A DNA stretch of 64,000 nucleotides from a virus, in IMG/VR virus record IMGVR_UViG_3300027714_000014, positions 1 to 64,000 of that record, one strand, 5' to 3'. Positions 7,938 through 15,794 of this stretch are shown here, piece by piece. Below the pieces are notes generated by a model. It searched no databases. It was not told the origin of the DNA and worked only from the letters and a program-made list of their open reading frames with translations. Numbering within the stretch: the stretch's first letter is position 1; each line of letters begins with the position of its first letter. The translations under genes and the position numbers were made by a program.

Positions 7938-8119
7938 CTCTTTCTCACAATACTTTATCGTCATACTTTAAGATTAATTTTGGATTGATACAACACCACA
8001 AATATAGTCTTACAGAAATAGAAAGTATGATACCTTGGGAAAGAGATATATATGTTGGATTATTAATGCAGTGGTTAGAGGATGAAAAGGAGCGACAGAA
8101 ATCGCAAGATAGACAATAG
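7925..8119 (+). CDS. Candidate -1 frameshift extension of the gp26-like protein
   Basis: The -1 frame entered at U-UUU-UUA reads KLTLSHNTLSSYFKINFG, then IQHHKYSLTEIESMIPWERD, and stops at TAG 8117-8119. This resembles the end of T4 gp26 ([32 protein letters not shown]). The segment has no ATG before SMIPWERD and no ribosome-binding site of its own, so a frameshift product of about 300 residues is more likely than a separate gene. A sequencing indel would be the other explanation. Confidence 0.65.
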   Translation, partial: FFKLTLSHNTLSSYFKINFGLIQHHKYSLTEIESMIPWERDIYVGLLMQWLEDEKERQKSQDRQ

Positions 8120-8128
8120 GAGACTATA

Positions 8129-8452
8129 ATGGCTCAAAAAAAATTACAAGAAGAGAGTCAATATAATGAGTACGATTTAGATGGAGATGGTATAGTGAGT
8201 GATGACGAATTAGAGATAGTTCAGAAAATACACGAAGCAGAAAATGCTGATCAGAAAGCTGACGCTCAACGGCGTATGGCTTGGATATCTATGGTAGCGA
8301 TGATTCTATTTACTGTTGTCGTTATGATTCCCGGCTTTATTCCCGAAACTAGATTGAAACTCCTAGGCGACCTATCTGCTCTGTTCTACATTGGCATGGC
8401 CGGTGTTGTGGGCGCATACATGGGTATGACCGCTTATATGAGTAGGAAATAA
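8129..8452 (+). CDS. EF-hand plus two-transmembrane protein
   Basis: 107 residues. A canonical EF-hand loop begins at Asp16 (DLDGDGIVSDDE), with acidic residues at the usual calcium positions. Two hydrophobic helices follow (AWISMVAMILFTVVVMIPGF; ALFYIGMAGVVGAYMGM). AGGAG precedes the ATG. It is placed between the gp26-like gene and the tape measure. A calcium-responsive membrane or holin-like role can be imagined but nothing in the sequence proves it. I recall similar short proteins in other marine myophages. Confidence 0.7.
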   Translation: MAQKKLQEESQYNEYDLDGDGIVSDDELEIVQKIHEAENADQKADAQRRMAWISMVAMILFTVVVMIPGFIPETRLKLLGDLSALFYIGMAGVVGAYMGMTAYMSRK

Positions 8453-8455
8453 ACT

Positions 8456-10984
8456 ATGGCATTATCACCAGAAGAACTAAAATCAATTAAAGAACAAAGA
8501 GAAGCAACAAGAGAGTTCGCAGCTGCTGCAAAATCATTGCAAAAAGTTGCTCAAATGTCTCAGGAAAATTCTTTGCGTGAGACACTTGGATTAACCAAAG
8601 AATCAGCTATTGCTTCTATTCAAGATAAACTTTTAGGTAATGGTATAAAGAGAGATATATTCAATTTTATACAAGATAAGAGGAAAGCAAAAGCTCTTAA
8701 AAAATCAGCTACGGCCGATGGCAGAATTTCAGAACAAGAATATAATAATGCAATAAAAAGAAAACAGCAACTTGAAAAAGAGCAAGCAACGGCAGCTGCT
8801 GAGAAAAAAACATCTGATGCAAGACATGCAGCCCTACGAGCAACACTTGGAGATGAAGAAGCAAATATACTTATTGAACAAGAACTACTACGTGATAAGG
8901 ATAAAATAATATCAAGAGATATGGTTCTTGCTGAACAAGAAAATGAAGCACAGAGTTTAGAGGCGGACACAAGGTTAAAGGACGCTGCCGCCGCTAAAGA
9001 AAAAGCAGATTTTGAAGCAAAACAAATCGCAACTCTATCTGAAGCAGCAAATAGTATAACTGAATCTTTCTCTCTTTTGATTGAGGGGATAGAAGAGATC
9101 GTCACCCGCCCTATGGCGGCTGCTTCTTCTGATGGTGACTTGGTTGCTGGTCTTGAACTCGTTGCTGAACAATTAGAGAACTCTGGAAGTCTTGGAGGAG
9201 GAGGTGCAGTCAGCGCAGCCGGCGGTGGTGAAACCGCTGCAGAACGAGATGCAGCTGCTGCAGAACAAGAAAACTGGAAAAGCAAACAACTTGATTTGTT
9301 AAGTCAGATTGCAATGAGTGTAACTAAAACCGGCGGTGGTGGTAGTGGCGATGGTGGTAGCGGTGATGGTGGTGGCGGGATGCTTGCAAAACTTGGTGCT
9401 GGATTAGGCGCACTTGGTAAAGGCATTGGTGTACTTCTAAAATTCGCTGGAAAAGGATTAATGATATTTCTAAAAATGTTTGCAAAAGGAATAATGTCAT
9501 TTGCAAACCCATTAGTCATTGGTGGTTTAGCTGTATTCACTCTTGGAATGATTGGTTTGGGTGCAGCACTAAGACTTGCAGCGCCTGCATTTGAAGCAAT
9601 TGCTCCTGTCTTGATTAAGGTTGCTGATGTTATTGGCAACGTCTTCATGACTGCTATTAAAGAAATACCAGCTATATTAAATGAAATAGGTGGTATTATT
9701 AAAATAATTGGTGCTGTAGTTATAGGGATAATTGACAGTATTGCTGGTGGTATTGAAAAAATTGGACAGGGCGTAGGATTTATACTGGATAAGGTAGCAA
9801 AGGTTATAGATACAATCGGTAATAAGATTATTGGTATAATTAATTCGATTGGTGCTAGTATACAGGGAATTATTACATCTGTAGCAGAGGGTATTGCAAC
9901 AGTTGTTGAATCCTTCAAGGGCCCAAGTCTTGAGGAGAAAACTGCTTCGATTGAAAGATTGAGTAAGATTGATCCTGCTTTGATGATGGCGACAGCCGGT
10001 GGCATTGAAGCAATTGGTGAAGCACTGGATAGCATCGGCGGTGGTGTTAAGATACCATTCCTTAGTGCAGAAAGTCCAATTGCTGGTCTTATTGAACTTG
10101 CCAAAAACTCTAAAGGTATTACAGATGCATCCAATGCTGTAAACGCATTTGTTGAGAATGCAGGACTATTTAAAGACGGGTTTGAGATGGATGACTCTAT
10201 TATTTCAAATATTGAGAAGATAGTTAAAACACTGAGTACTGGTAATCCACAAGCACTTGGAGCATTATCTGATGTTATAAAAAGTATAAACACTATTGAT
10301 GCAACAAAAGTTGGTCTTCTGAGTCAGATAACACTACCACAGATTACACCACCAACTGCTGATGAATATGAGAGAATATTCAAAACAATGCAAGAAACTC
10401 AACCTAATTTAATTCAGTCGATTAGTAGTATGTTCAGTAATGCATTTAAAAGAGGAAAGGTGGGTGCGGCAGAATCTAAACTTGATGCAATATCCGGCGC
10501 TGCAGATGATGTTACTGGTGGGAAAGATGCTGTTACTGCTGCGGCACCTTCTTCAAAAAGTAGTGGTAAGAGAAGCCTTGCTTCAAGCGAACGAAGGTCT
10601 TTGTTATTTAAAGCAAAAAGAGCAGCTAGAGATAAATACGGGCCAGGAAGTTTTGTTAGTAAGGGCACCGGCAGTAACTTAGTCTTTATACCAGCATCTA
10701 GTCATCCATACGTACTAGAAGGAAAAGGTGATCCAGCAAACGACTCTATTAGAGCAAGTAGAGACAGCGCACGCCAATCTATGCGGGCGTCAAATATTGC
10801 TGCAAGTGGAGGGAATCAATCTAGTGGTCAGACAAACGTAAATGCACCTATGACAAATAATAGTAGGACTATTACTACTACCACTAACAATCATAGCACG
10901 CCACACTCACCGTCTGTTCAAAGTCGTACCGCCCAAGAGTTCGTTGGCTTTTCAAGAGGTGGGGGAAACCCCGCTGATTTTTAG
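8456..10984 (+). CDS. 29: Tail tape measure protein (T4 gp29 position)
   Basis: 842 residues. Helical, charged N-terminal third (coiled-coil-like, many KE/QE repeats). A Gly-rich hinge follows at about residues 240-300 (GGGGSGDGGSGDGGGG), then a hydrophobic Gly/Ile/Ala-rich centre with tandem helices (IGVLLKFAGKGLMIFLKMF, IIKIIGAVVIGIIDSIAGGI). The C-terminus is Ser/Thr/Asn-rich and low in complexity. This is the usual tape-measure layout; in T4 the role belongs to gp29 (590 residues). It is the last gene of the plus-strand block, 3 nt after the EF-hand gene. Long ORFs on the opposite strand are codon-bias shadows. Confidence 0.8.
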   Translation: MALSPEELKSIKEQREATREFAAAAKSLQKVAQMSQENSLRETLGLTKESAIASIQDKLLGNGIKRDIFNFIQDKRKAKALKKSATADGRISEQEYNNAIKRKQQLEKEQATAAAEKKTSDARHAALRATLGDEEANILIEQELLRDKDKIISRDMVLAEQENEAQSLEADTRLKDAAAAKEKADFEAKQIATLSEAANSITESFSLLIEGIEEIVTRPMAAASSDGDLVAGLELVAEQLENSGSLGGGGAVSAAGGGETAAERDAAAAEQENWKSKQLDLLSQIAMSVTKTGGGGSGDGGSGDGGGGMLAKLGAGLGALGKGIGVLLKFAGKGLMIFLKMFAKGIMSFANPLVIGGLAVFTLGMIGLGAALRLAAPAFEAIAPVLIKVADVIGNVFMTAIKEIPAILNEIGGIIKIIGAVVIGIIDSIAGGIEKIGQGVGFILDKVAKVIDTIGNKIIGIINSIGASIQGIITSVAEGIATVVESFKGPSLEEKTASIERLSKIDPALMMATAGGIEAIGEALDSIGGGVKIPFLSAESPIAGLIELAKNSKGITDASNAVNAFVENAGLFKDGFEMDDSIISNIEKIVKTLSTGNPQALGALSDVIKSINTIDATKVGLLSQITLPQITPPTADEYERIFKTMQETQPNLIQSISSMFSNAFKRGKVGAAESKLDAISGAADDVTGGKDAVTAAAPSSKSSGKRSLASSERRSLLFKAKRAARDKYGPGSFVSKGTGSNLVFIPASSHPYVLEGKGDPANDSIRASRDSARQSMRASNIAASGGNQSSGQTNVNAPMTNNSRTITTTTNNHSTPHSPSVQSRTAQEFVGFSRGGGNPADF

Positions 10985-10996
10985 TCAATAGCAAAA

Positions 10997-11022
10997 CCCC
11001 TCACCGATTTCTCAGTGAGGGG
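10997..11022. terminator. Bidirectional terminator between convergent genes
   Basis: Perfect 8-bp stem CCCCTCAC/GTGAGGGG with a 10-nt loop. On the minus strand the stem is followed by TTTT, on the plus strand by a mixed CTTCTAT. It separates the tape measure gene from gp32. Confidence 0.85.
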
Positions 11023-11080
11023 CTTCTATATAGTGACTCTTTTAGTTCGTGTCTACCACTGCAACTAGGAAATGTTCACC

Positions 11081-11983
11081 TTACCCATCTTCAGCCAACT
11101 TCTCAAAATATGACATAGCGTCATCTTCATCACCATTATCTGCTGTTGCCGTCACCGTTGGTGCGGGAGCCTCTTTCGTATTAACCGTAAGAGTAGCAGT
11201 GGGTTCATCTTCCATCAGCGTCTGCACTGTAGTGTTTGCAGCAACCGTACCAGAGAGAACCATATCCATACGAGTCTTTAACTCCTCGTAGGATTTGAAG
11301 TTGGATGAAGCAGTAAACTCTGTTAGAGGATACTGTTTCTTATAGATGCCCTCTAGAACATCATCATCTTCAGACAGTGGCGACACTGCTTCAAATTCTG
11401 ACTTATCATAGTTCCAGTAACCATCTACCTTACGAAGCTTCAACTTGAAGTTCGCACCGCCCCAAAAATCGAACGGATTGATTGGTGTTTCGTCCTCAAA
11501 TGCAGGCTGCATTGATTCCATCACCTTGTCAAAAATCTTCTTACCAAAACGATAGAGGAAGATTTTACCTTCATTCGAAGGATTAGCAGAATCACTCACA
11601 ACATAAATGTTTGCAAAATATTGCAGTTTACGTTTCTGTTTACGAGCAATCTCTTTGTCAGATTCAACACCTGAGTTCCAGAGAGAAGAATTATACTCTG
11701 ACACAGGATCATTGTTGCCGAGAGTGGTAAGAGAGTTTTCAATATACCACTGGCCAGTTGGTCCTTGGAACGCATGGTTCCAGACCTTAGCCCAAGGAAG
11801 GTCTTCACCTTCACATGCAGGCAGAAAACGAATTACAGCATATCCGTTACCAGACTTATCCATAACAGGTTTCCAGAGTCGATCATCGACGTAGGATTTC
11901 TTCTCCTGTGGTGCAGATTCTGCTTGGGCAGCGCCCAATAGTGAATCAAGACTATTTTGTTTTTTTAGTGCAGCAAATGACAT
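11081..11983 (-). CDS. 32: Single-stranded DNA-binding protein gp32
   Basis: 300 residues. The gp32 core is recognisable: KSYVDDRLWKPVMDKSGNGY, YAVIRFLPA, KVWNHAFQGPTGQWYIEN, SEYNSSLWNSG and RKQKRKLQYFANIYVV. The C-terminal tail is acidic (NGDEDDAMSYFEKLAEDG), the usual docking tail for replication partners. The zinc-binding Cys residues of T4 gp32 are absent from the corresponding loop. It has its own early promoter (12032-12060), an AAGGAGA ribosome-binding site, and ends at a bidirectional terminator, so it is probably monocistronic and strongly expressed. Confidence 0.92.
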   Translation of the reverse strand: MSFAALKKQNSLDSLLGAAQAESAPQEKKSYVDDRLWKPVMDKSGNGYAVIRFLPACEGEDLPWAKVWNHAFQGPTGQWYIENSLTTLGNNDPVSEYNSSLWNSGVESDKEIARKQKRKLQYFANIYVVSDSANPSNEGKIFLYRFGKKIFDKVMESMQPAFEDETPINPFDFWGGANFKLKLRKVDGYWNYDKSEFEAVSPLSEDDDVLEGIYKKQYPLTEFTASSNFKSYEELKTRMDMVLSGTVAANTTVQTLMEDEPTATLTVNTKEAPAPTVTATADNGDEDDAMSYFEKLAEDG

Positions 11984-12031
11984 TCTTATGTCTCCTTATG
12001 TTTGCGTATGTTATCGTATGTTGATTTTATA

Positions 12032-12060
12032 ATAGTAACATAACAAGAGGGCTTTGTCAA
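12032..12060 (-). promoter_or_regulatory. Early promoter of gene 32
   Basis: Minus strand TTGACA (12060-12055), 17-bp spacer, TACTAT (12037-12032), giving a leader of about 40 nt with AAGGAG before ATG 11983. Confidence 0.8.
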
Positions 12061-12073
12061 CCCCCTTTGTTAT

Positions 12074-12334
12074 TTATTTTTCCAATGGAAGTCCACTGAT
12101 GTGAGTACCCCCTTTGAATCCATCCTTATCGTATCCATGTGGAAATTTATCCTCTCTGGGCATATTAGATTGTTTCTGTGCCACAAGTAAATCTTCATAA
12201 GATTTAGATTTATAATAGTCACCCTTACCCGCAATTTTCCACGTATCAGCAGTTCGCCCGTGGGCCTCTACTTGTGACTTTTTAAGTCCTTTATTCTTAC
12301 CACTTTTCAGTGAGAGTTCTGGTCTTACTGGCAT
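12074..12334 (-). CDS. Small charged phage protein, unknown
   Basis: 86 residues, Lys/Gly-rich, beginning MPVRPELSLKSGKNKGLKKS and ending GGTHISGLPLEK. No membrane segment or Cys. AAGGAG precedes the start. It lies 10 nt downstream of the 12345-13202 gene in the same transcription unit, just upstream of the gp32 promoter. Not recognised. Confidence 0.65.
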   Translation of the reverse strand: MPVRPELSLKSGKNKGLKKSQVEAHGRTADTWKIAGKGDYYKSKSYEDLLVAQKQSNMPREDKFPHGYDKDGFKGGTHISGLPLEK

Positions 12335-12344
12335 AATTTTCTCC

Positions 12345-13202
12345 TTACTTAATTTTTAGTTTTTCACAAAGTTCTTCTTTTGTAATCATATTTATATTAC
12401 TATCCCAACGACACAGACGGTCTATATTGATTTGACTATCTGTCCAATAAAAAATTTTGTCAGGATACATTTCGAAAACTTCTTTAATTTGATTTAACCA
12501 GTTTATAGGGTTAAACCCCTTAGCTTCTTTTGGTAAATAATTCTTTGTACCTTTATACATATTATTTAGCGGCTTGTCATATGAAGATAAATCAAAGCCT
12601 AAAATATATATCTCTTCTGCATCAGATTGACACGCTAAAGATAGAGCAGTGTTTCCAGTTGCCCACCCCTCATGACCTTCAACTGAGCTAACCTGATCTC
12701 TAAATTCATTTACATATGTAATCCAAATTCCAACATCCTTTTCCATTTTGATTTTTACATCTTTAGCGTCTAAATTGGGAAATTGTTTTATAGTAGATTC
12801 TATCTTTTCTGATAATGAGGCTGGGTCTTTTCCCCCTATGACACATTGATTTGTTCTGATCAGGTTGCGATGAATGTAAGATTCTGGTATGTCAAAGCCC
12901 ATTAACATACCGTCAGCGACCTCAGCAGGAACTACATTCCAGTTTGCAAAAAACGCATTATGTGTGTTACCATATTCGGTATCTTCATCACACCAACCAG
13001 ATTCATATATTTCTTGCTGCATTGCATAGTCCATTGCAACTAGATTATGTACACAATGAGGGCCATAACGATATATTGCATTACATCCCCATGTAGTAAC
13101 TTCATCATCCCTTACCGTAGGAGTCTGTGTAGGATGGTCTGAACACTTTGGTATAAACCACGACCTAGATTCACCGTTTCCTATAACAAGAGCCTTTTTC
13201 AC
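12345..13202 (-). CDS. Rossmann-like protein, DUF115/glycosyltransferase-like
   Basis: 285 residues. The N-terminal KKALVIGNGESRSW is a glycine-rich first strand-loop, followed by TWGCNAIYRYGPHC and VAMDYAMQQEIYESG; later GWATGNTALSLAC and EEIYILGFDLSSYD. This arrangement recalls DUF115/MptE-like and sialyltransferase-like proteins that read a nucleotide-linked substrate. No exact family can be named. It overlaps the upstream 2OG oxygenase gene by 4 nt (ATGA type), so the two are probably co-translated, perhaps acting on one surface or nucleic-acid target. Confidence 0.55.
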   Translation of the reverse strand: MKKALVIGNGESRSWFIPKCSDHPTQTPTVRDDEVTTWGCNAIYRYGPHCVHNLVAMDYAMQQEIYESGWCDEDTEYGNTHNAFFANWNVVPAEVADGMLMGFDIPESYIHRNLIRTNQCVIGGKDPASLSEKIESTIKQFPNLDAKDVKIKMEKDVGIWITYVNEFRDQVSSVEGHEGWATGNTALSLACQSDAEEIYILGFDLSSYDKPLNNMYKGTKNYLPKEAKGFNPINWLNQIKEVFEMYPDKIFYWTDSQINIDRLCRWDSNINMITKEELCEKLKIK

Positions 13203-13903
13203 TTGCTCATCCTACGGTCAATCTTACCAGATGCACCATCGGTGTTTACCGTGTAACTTACAGACGCATTATCCAACCACCGTTCATTCTTCACAAAGTC
13301 AAGCTTATATGCGTCACGCTCTGACAGGTTTGCAAGTACGTTAAACGCAAGACTGATCCTTGATTCATTAGTGGTGTTTTGACCAAACCCATGAAACAGA
13401 TATGAGTTAAACATAATCAATGATCCCTCAGTACATGGCATACCAATCTTGTTAGTAAAGTTTGCATTTGCTTTACTGTAGTGTTTTCTCAATGAGAAAA
13501 ATGGATCATTATTTGTTGGCATCTTTTCAAATACCAAAGGTGGATGTTCTGGTAGTGACTTGACATAATACACACCACTGATAATAGAGTTACCATGATT
13601 GTGCATACTCTGAGAACTGCCTGGGTCTGCACTATTTAACCAGCTCTCATGAATCCAAAAATCACGATGATCTAGAGTCATTACATTGTCCAGATAGTCC
13701 TTAGTACACTCATAGAACCAATCTTTAAGATCAGAAAGACCTTCATGGTCAATAATGTTTGGAGCATCCTTGAACTGTGTTGTATCGGGATTTGCAACTG
13801 CTTGTTGATTAAATTCAAACTCATCCATAGAAGGGACTTCTGGTGGATTAGGATTTTGGTATATCTTCAATACACCAGCTGGGAAAATAGGAATTTCAGT
13901 CAT
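13199..13903 (-). CDS. 2OG-Fe(II) oxygenase, TIGR02466-like
   Basis: 234 residues. Signature ESWLNSADPGSSQSMHNHGN (first metal His at 101 or 103) leads into SIISGVYYVKS. A second His lies in FNSYLFHGFGQN (171), and Arg182 in SRISLAFNVL is the likely 2-oxoglutarate anchor. The start PIFPAGVLKIYQNP is nearly the same as in the gene at 44281-44934, so these two are paralogues. Iron ligands follow the family pattern; substrate unknown. Overlaps thyX by 8 nt and the 12345 gene by 4 nt. Confidence 0.8.
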   Translation of the reverse strand: MTEIPIFPAGVLKIYQNPNPPEVPSMDEFEFNQQAVANPDTTQFKDAPNIIDHEGLSDLKDWFYECTKDYLDNVMTLDHRDFWIHESWLNSADPGSSQSMHNHGNSIISGVYYVKSLPEHPPLVFEKMPTNNDPFFSLRKHYSKANANFTNKIGMPCTEGSLIMFNSYLFHGFGQNTTNESRISLAFNVLANLSERDAYKLDFVKNERWLDNASVSYTVNTDGASGKIDRRMSK

Positions 13904-14570
13904 TTAATATATCTCCAATTAATGGCAAAATCTTTGCAATCTGCACTGCACATTCCTTTGCCACTTCCATATGTTCTTGTTGTGTGCCATTCGCTGATCT
14001 TAATTCTATATAGTGAACCCAACTGCGAAGGGTTCCATTCATATATAAACGTGATACAGTATTACCTTCTGGTAGTACTACACGGGCCTGTTCTTTTGCA
14101 ATACCATTTTTAATGGCCCATTCATATGTTTCTTTTGCAGTATTAATAAGAACTTCCTGTTTCATCTTCCAATGAAAATGTAACTCACTCTCACTATCTA
14201 ACTCAACACTGTTTTGACGATTTTTATCATCTTGTAGTCGAGCATCTCTAGTAACAAAATCTAAGTCTTTTGTAGGATCAGCATATCGTTGACTAAACTC
14301 TTGAAACGAGAAAGATCGATGACGTAGTATCTGCCTGGCAATATCTCTTGTTGTTTCAATTTCTAAACATGCACTAACCATCTCTAGTGGCGACCAGTGT
14401 TTATGCTTAATGAGATACTTGATTAGTTTTTCAGAGGTATCTTTATTATTTTGATTATCAGGATTGGATACACGGGCGCAATAAGCTATCAAGTCTTGGC
14501 AGTTGTTCAGTCCCTTGCCAAACTGCAACCCTGTATCTGGTACTGAATTTGAAATTAAATTTACTTGCAT
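13896..14570 (-). CDS. thyX: FAD-dependent thymidylate synthase ThyX
   Basis: 224 residues. Contains the ThyX motif R-H-R-x7-S-x-R as RHRSFSFQEFSQRY (83-96), AYCARVSNP near the start, HWSPLEM, and a C-terminal RSANGTQQEHMEVA. ThyX makes dTMP from dUMP using FAD and methylene-tetrahydrofolate without releasing dihydrofolate, supplying thymidine for phage DNA. Length is normal. Located after tRNA-Thr in the same minus-strand unit. Confidence 0.95.
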   Translation of the reverse strand: MQVNLISNSVPDTGLQFGKGLNNCQDLIAYCARVSNPDNQNNKDTSEKLIKYLIKHKHWSPLEMVSACLEIETTRDIARQILRHRSFSFQEFSQRYADPTKDLDFVTRDARLQDDKNRQNSVELDSESELHFHWKMKQEVLINTAKETYEWAIKNGIAKEQARVVLPEGNTVSRLYMNGTLRSWVHYIELRSANGTQQEHMEVAKECAVQIAKILPLIGDILND

Positions 14571-14588
14571 TATCTACTCTTCTAAAAA

Positions 14589-14663
14589 TGGTGCCGGTGG
14601 TAAGAATCGAACTCACAACCTATTGCTTACAAAGCAATTGCTCTACCGTTGAGCTACACCGGC
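14589..14663 (-). tRNA. tRNA-Thr (anticodon TGT)
   Basis: Full cloverleaf: acceptor GCCGGTG/CACCGGC, D-stem GCTC/GAGC, anticodon arm ATTGC-TTTGTAA-GCAAT, T-arm with TTCGATT loop, and an encoded CCA end. Decodes ACA, a codon favoured in AT-rich genomes. Lies between the coiled-coil gene and thyX. Confidence 0.95.
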
Positions 14664-14672
14664 ACACATTAA

Positions 14673-14891
14673 CTATCGCCGATTACTATTCGGACGATAT
14701 CCTTTAGGCCAACTAGGTTGGCGAGAGGCGAGTTTAGTAACTCGTTCCCTCAACTCCTCATTGGCTTTCGCCAACTCAGCGTTTTGAAAACCAAATACCT
14801 TAATTTGATTTTCAAGTTCCGTCACCTTAGAGGCGAAGAAACCTTCTTCACGGATGGCGGGGTCACCATCCAGATGCACTGTAAATTCCAT
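14673..14891 (-). CDS. Short coiled-coil protein
   Basis: 72 residues. MEFTVHLDGDPAIREEGFF, then a heptad-like helix (VTELENQIKVFGFQNAELAKANEELRE) and a basic end (KGYRPNSNRR). GGAG precedes the ATG. Directly downstream of promoter 14948-14976 and upstream of tRNA-Thr. Probably a small oligomeric early protein; family unknown. Confidence 0.65.
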   Translation of the reverse strand: MEFTVHLDGDPAIREEGFFASKVTELENQIKVFGFQNAELAKANEELRERVTKLASRQPSWPKGYRPNSNRR

Positions 14892-14947
14892 TAGAAATCT
14901 CCATTGCTAGGGTTGCTGCCGTCAATCCCGACAGTTGAACATAAACT

Positions 14948-14976
14948 ATATTACTATAGTTCAACGAATTTGTCAA
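14948..14976 (-). promoter_or_regulatory. Early sigma70-like promoter
   Basis: Minus strand TTGACA (14976-14971), 17-bp spacer, TAATAT (14953-14948). Expected to transcribe the coiled-coil gene, tRNA-Thr, thyX and on. Confidence 0.78.
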
Positions 14977-14981
14977 GTACC

Positions 14982-15200
14982 TTATAGAGGTAATTGAGCA
15001 CATTTTGGCAAATAATTCAAATCTCTCGCATTAGCTTCAATCTTCTCTTTGAGAGATTTTGAAATTAGAGGCCTTAAAGAATCAGGTTCAAGACCTTCTG
15101 CCTCACAGTACCATAACACGGCATCCATATGAGTTATCGCTTTCTCAAGAGCAATTTCTTCAATTTTGAGTGAAAAGGTTTTTGAGGTATTCAGTGGCAT
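14982..15200 (-). CDS. 33: Late transcription accessory protein gp33
   Basis: 72 residues from ATG 15200. The core IEEIALEKAITHMDAVLWYCE, followed by ISKSLKEKIEANARDLNYLPK, matches the conserved part of gp33 (T4: MVEEFGMSYLEATTAFLEENS ... IIEKIQSEAIDENLLRPS). Gp33 bridges RNA polymerase and the sliding clamp to activate late transcription with the sigma factor gp55, which is not in this window. Shorter than T4 gp33 (112), which is usual for marine relatives as I recall. An in-frame TTG at 15218 is not preferred. Confidence 0.75.
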   Translation of the reverse strand: MPLNTSKTFSLKIEEIALEKAITHMDAVLWYCEAEGLEPDSLRPLISKSLKEKIEANARDLNYLPKCAQLPL

Positions 15201-15225
15201 TATAATATTCCATAACAATTAAAAT

Positions 15226-15300
15226 TGGAGCGGGTGGAAGGTACTGCCCCTTCTTCTACAATTTGGTAAACTGTTGTAATACTTTTTATACTACACCCGC
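15226..15300 (-). tRNA. Degenerate tRNA-Gly-like element (anticodon ACC)
   Basis: 75 nt that fold as a cloverleaf: acceptor GCGGGTG/CACCCGC, discriminator T and encoded CCA, as in bacterial tRNA-Gly. A 3-bp D-stem (GTA/TAC) has an A-rich loop without GG; the anticodon arm is ACAGT-TTACCAA-ATTGT. The T-stem GAAGG/CCTTC has loop GGCAGTA instead of TTCRANT. That same odd T-loop occurs in the tmRNA acceptor piece at 16830-16893. Standard finders may miss it. Could be a working unusual tRNA-Gly reading GGU, a non-protein tRNA, or a decaying one. Confidence 0.65.
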
Positions 15301-15305
15301 AAGTT

Positions 15306-15327
15306 GGGGAGTTAACCGTGACTCCCC
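15306..15327 (-). terminator. Strong hairpin after the winged-helix gene
   Basis: Perfect 7-bp stem GGGGAGT/ACTCCCC with an 8-nt loop, between the winged-helix gene and the tRNA-Gly-like element. No T-run follows, so it may be an RNA-processing or stability hairpin rather than a terminator. Confidence 0.45.
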
Positions 15328-15358
15328 ACGGATGTATTACGGCATCACCCGTTAGACA

Positions 15359-15619
15359 TTACGCTGTACGTAGTGCCTGATAGCCAGCAGCAACAACTGA
15401 TCGTTTAGGTGTACCGATACGATACTTCATATACGTCTGACCGTCAAAAGACGATACACGCTTGTTCAAATAGATCGCAAGACCTGACAGGCGTAGCTTA
15501 CTGATAACAGCACGAACATTCTTAACACCATAACGTGATGTAATCTGTTTAGCGGTTAGTTCTGCACCATTAACAAGTGCTTTTTCGACCTTATCGGTCT
15601 GGGTAGTGGTAGTAGTCAT
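15359..15619 (-). CDS. Winged-helix/HTH DNA-binding protein
   Basis: 86 residues. Thr-rich start, then KVEKALVNGAELTAKQITSR, YGVKNVRAVISKLRLSGLAI and YLNKRVSSFDGQTYMKYRIG: helix-turn-helix plus a beta wing, as in small winged-helix regulators of marine T4-like phages. Probably a transcription regulator; target unknown. Preceded by a leader of about 140 nt with several hairpins and its own promoter. Confidence 0.7.
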   Translation of the reverse strand: MTTTTTQTDKVEKALVNGAELTAKQITSRYGVKNVRAVISKLRLSGLAIYLNKRVSSFDGQTYMKYRIGTPKRSVVAAGYQALRTA

Positions 15620-15760
15620 TTAAATGTTTTCCTTAACATTGCAAATAGGCTGAAAGTATTCCAACCTTTAAAATGGTAGTTTTTAGTCCTATAAAGAGAA
15701 CTACCAAACTCATTAAGTGTCGATATAGCAATAGGTTGCCGTCACTTAAATTCGTATTAT
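15620..15760 (-). promoter_or_regulatory. Structured 5' leader of the winged-helix gene
   Basis: Between the promoter and ATG there is no ORF but at least two stem-loops: TAAGTG...CACTTA (enclosing GCAA-CCTA-TTGC) and a 7-bp GGTAGTT...AACTACC stem. Other leaders in this window are much shorter. Could be an RNA switch, an autoregulatory operator or a small RNA. Confidence 0.5.
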
Positions 15761-15765
15761 AACAA

Positions 15766-15794
15766 AGTATAACATAGTAATATCTATTTGTCAA
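15766..15794 (-). promoter_or_regulatory. Early sigma70-like promoter
   Basis: Minus strand TTGACA (15794-15789), 17-bp spacer, TATACT (15771-15766), upstream of the structured leader. Confidence 0.8.

Noticed and set aside
7937-8119. Independent gene instead of frameshift extension
   Set aside because: No ATG/GTG with a ribosome-binding site early in the frame, and homology-like match to the gp26 C-terminus begins before any possible start.
9304-10293. 329-codon ORF on the minus strand opposite the tape measure gene
   Set aside because: Ile/Pro/Ala-rich translation, no ribosome-binding site, wholly antisense to a well-supported gene; a shadow of its codon use. The same holds for 8620-9285.
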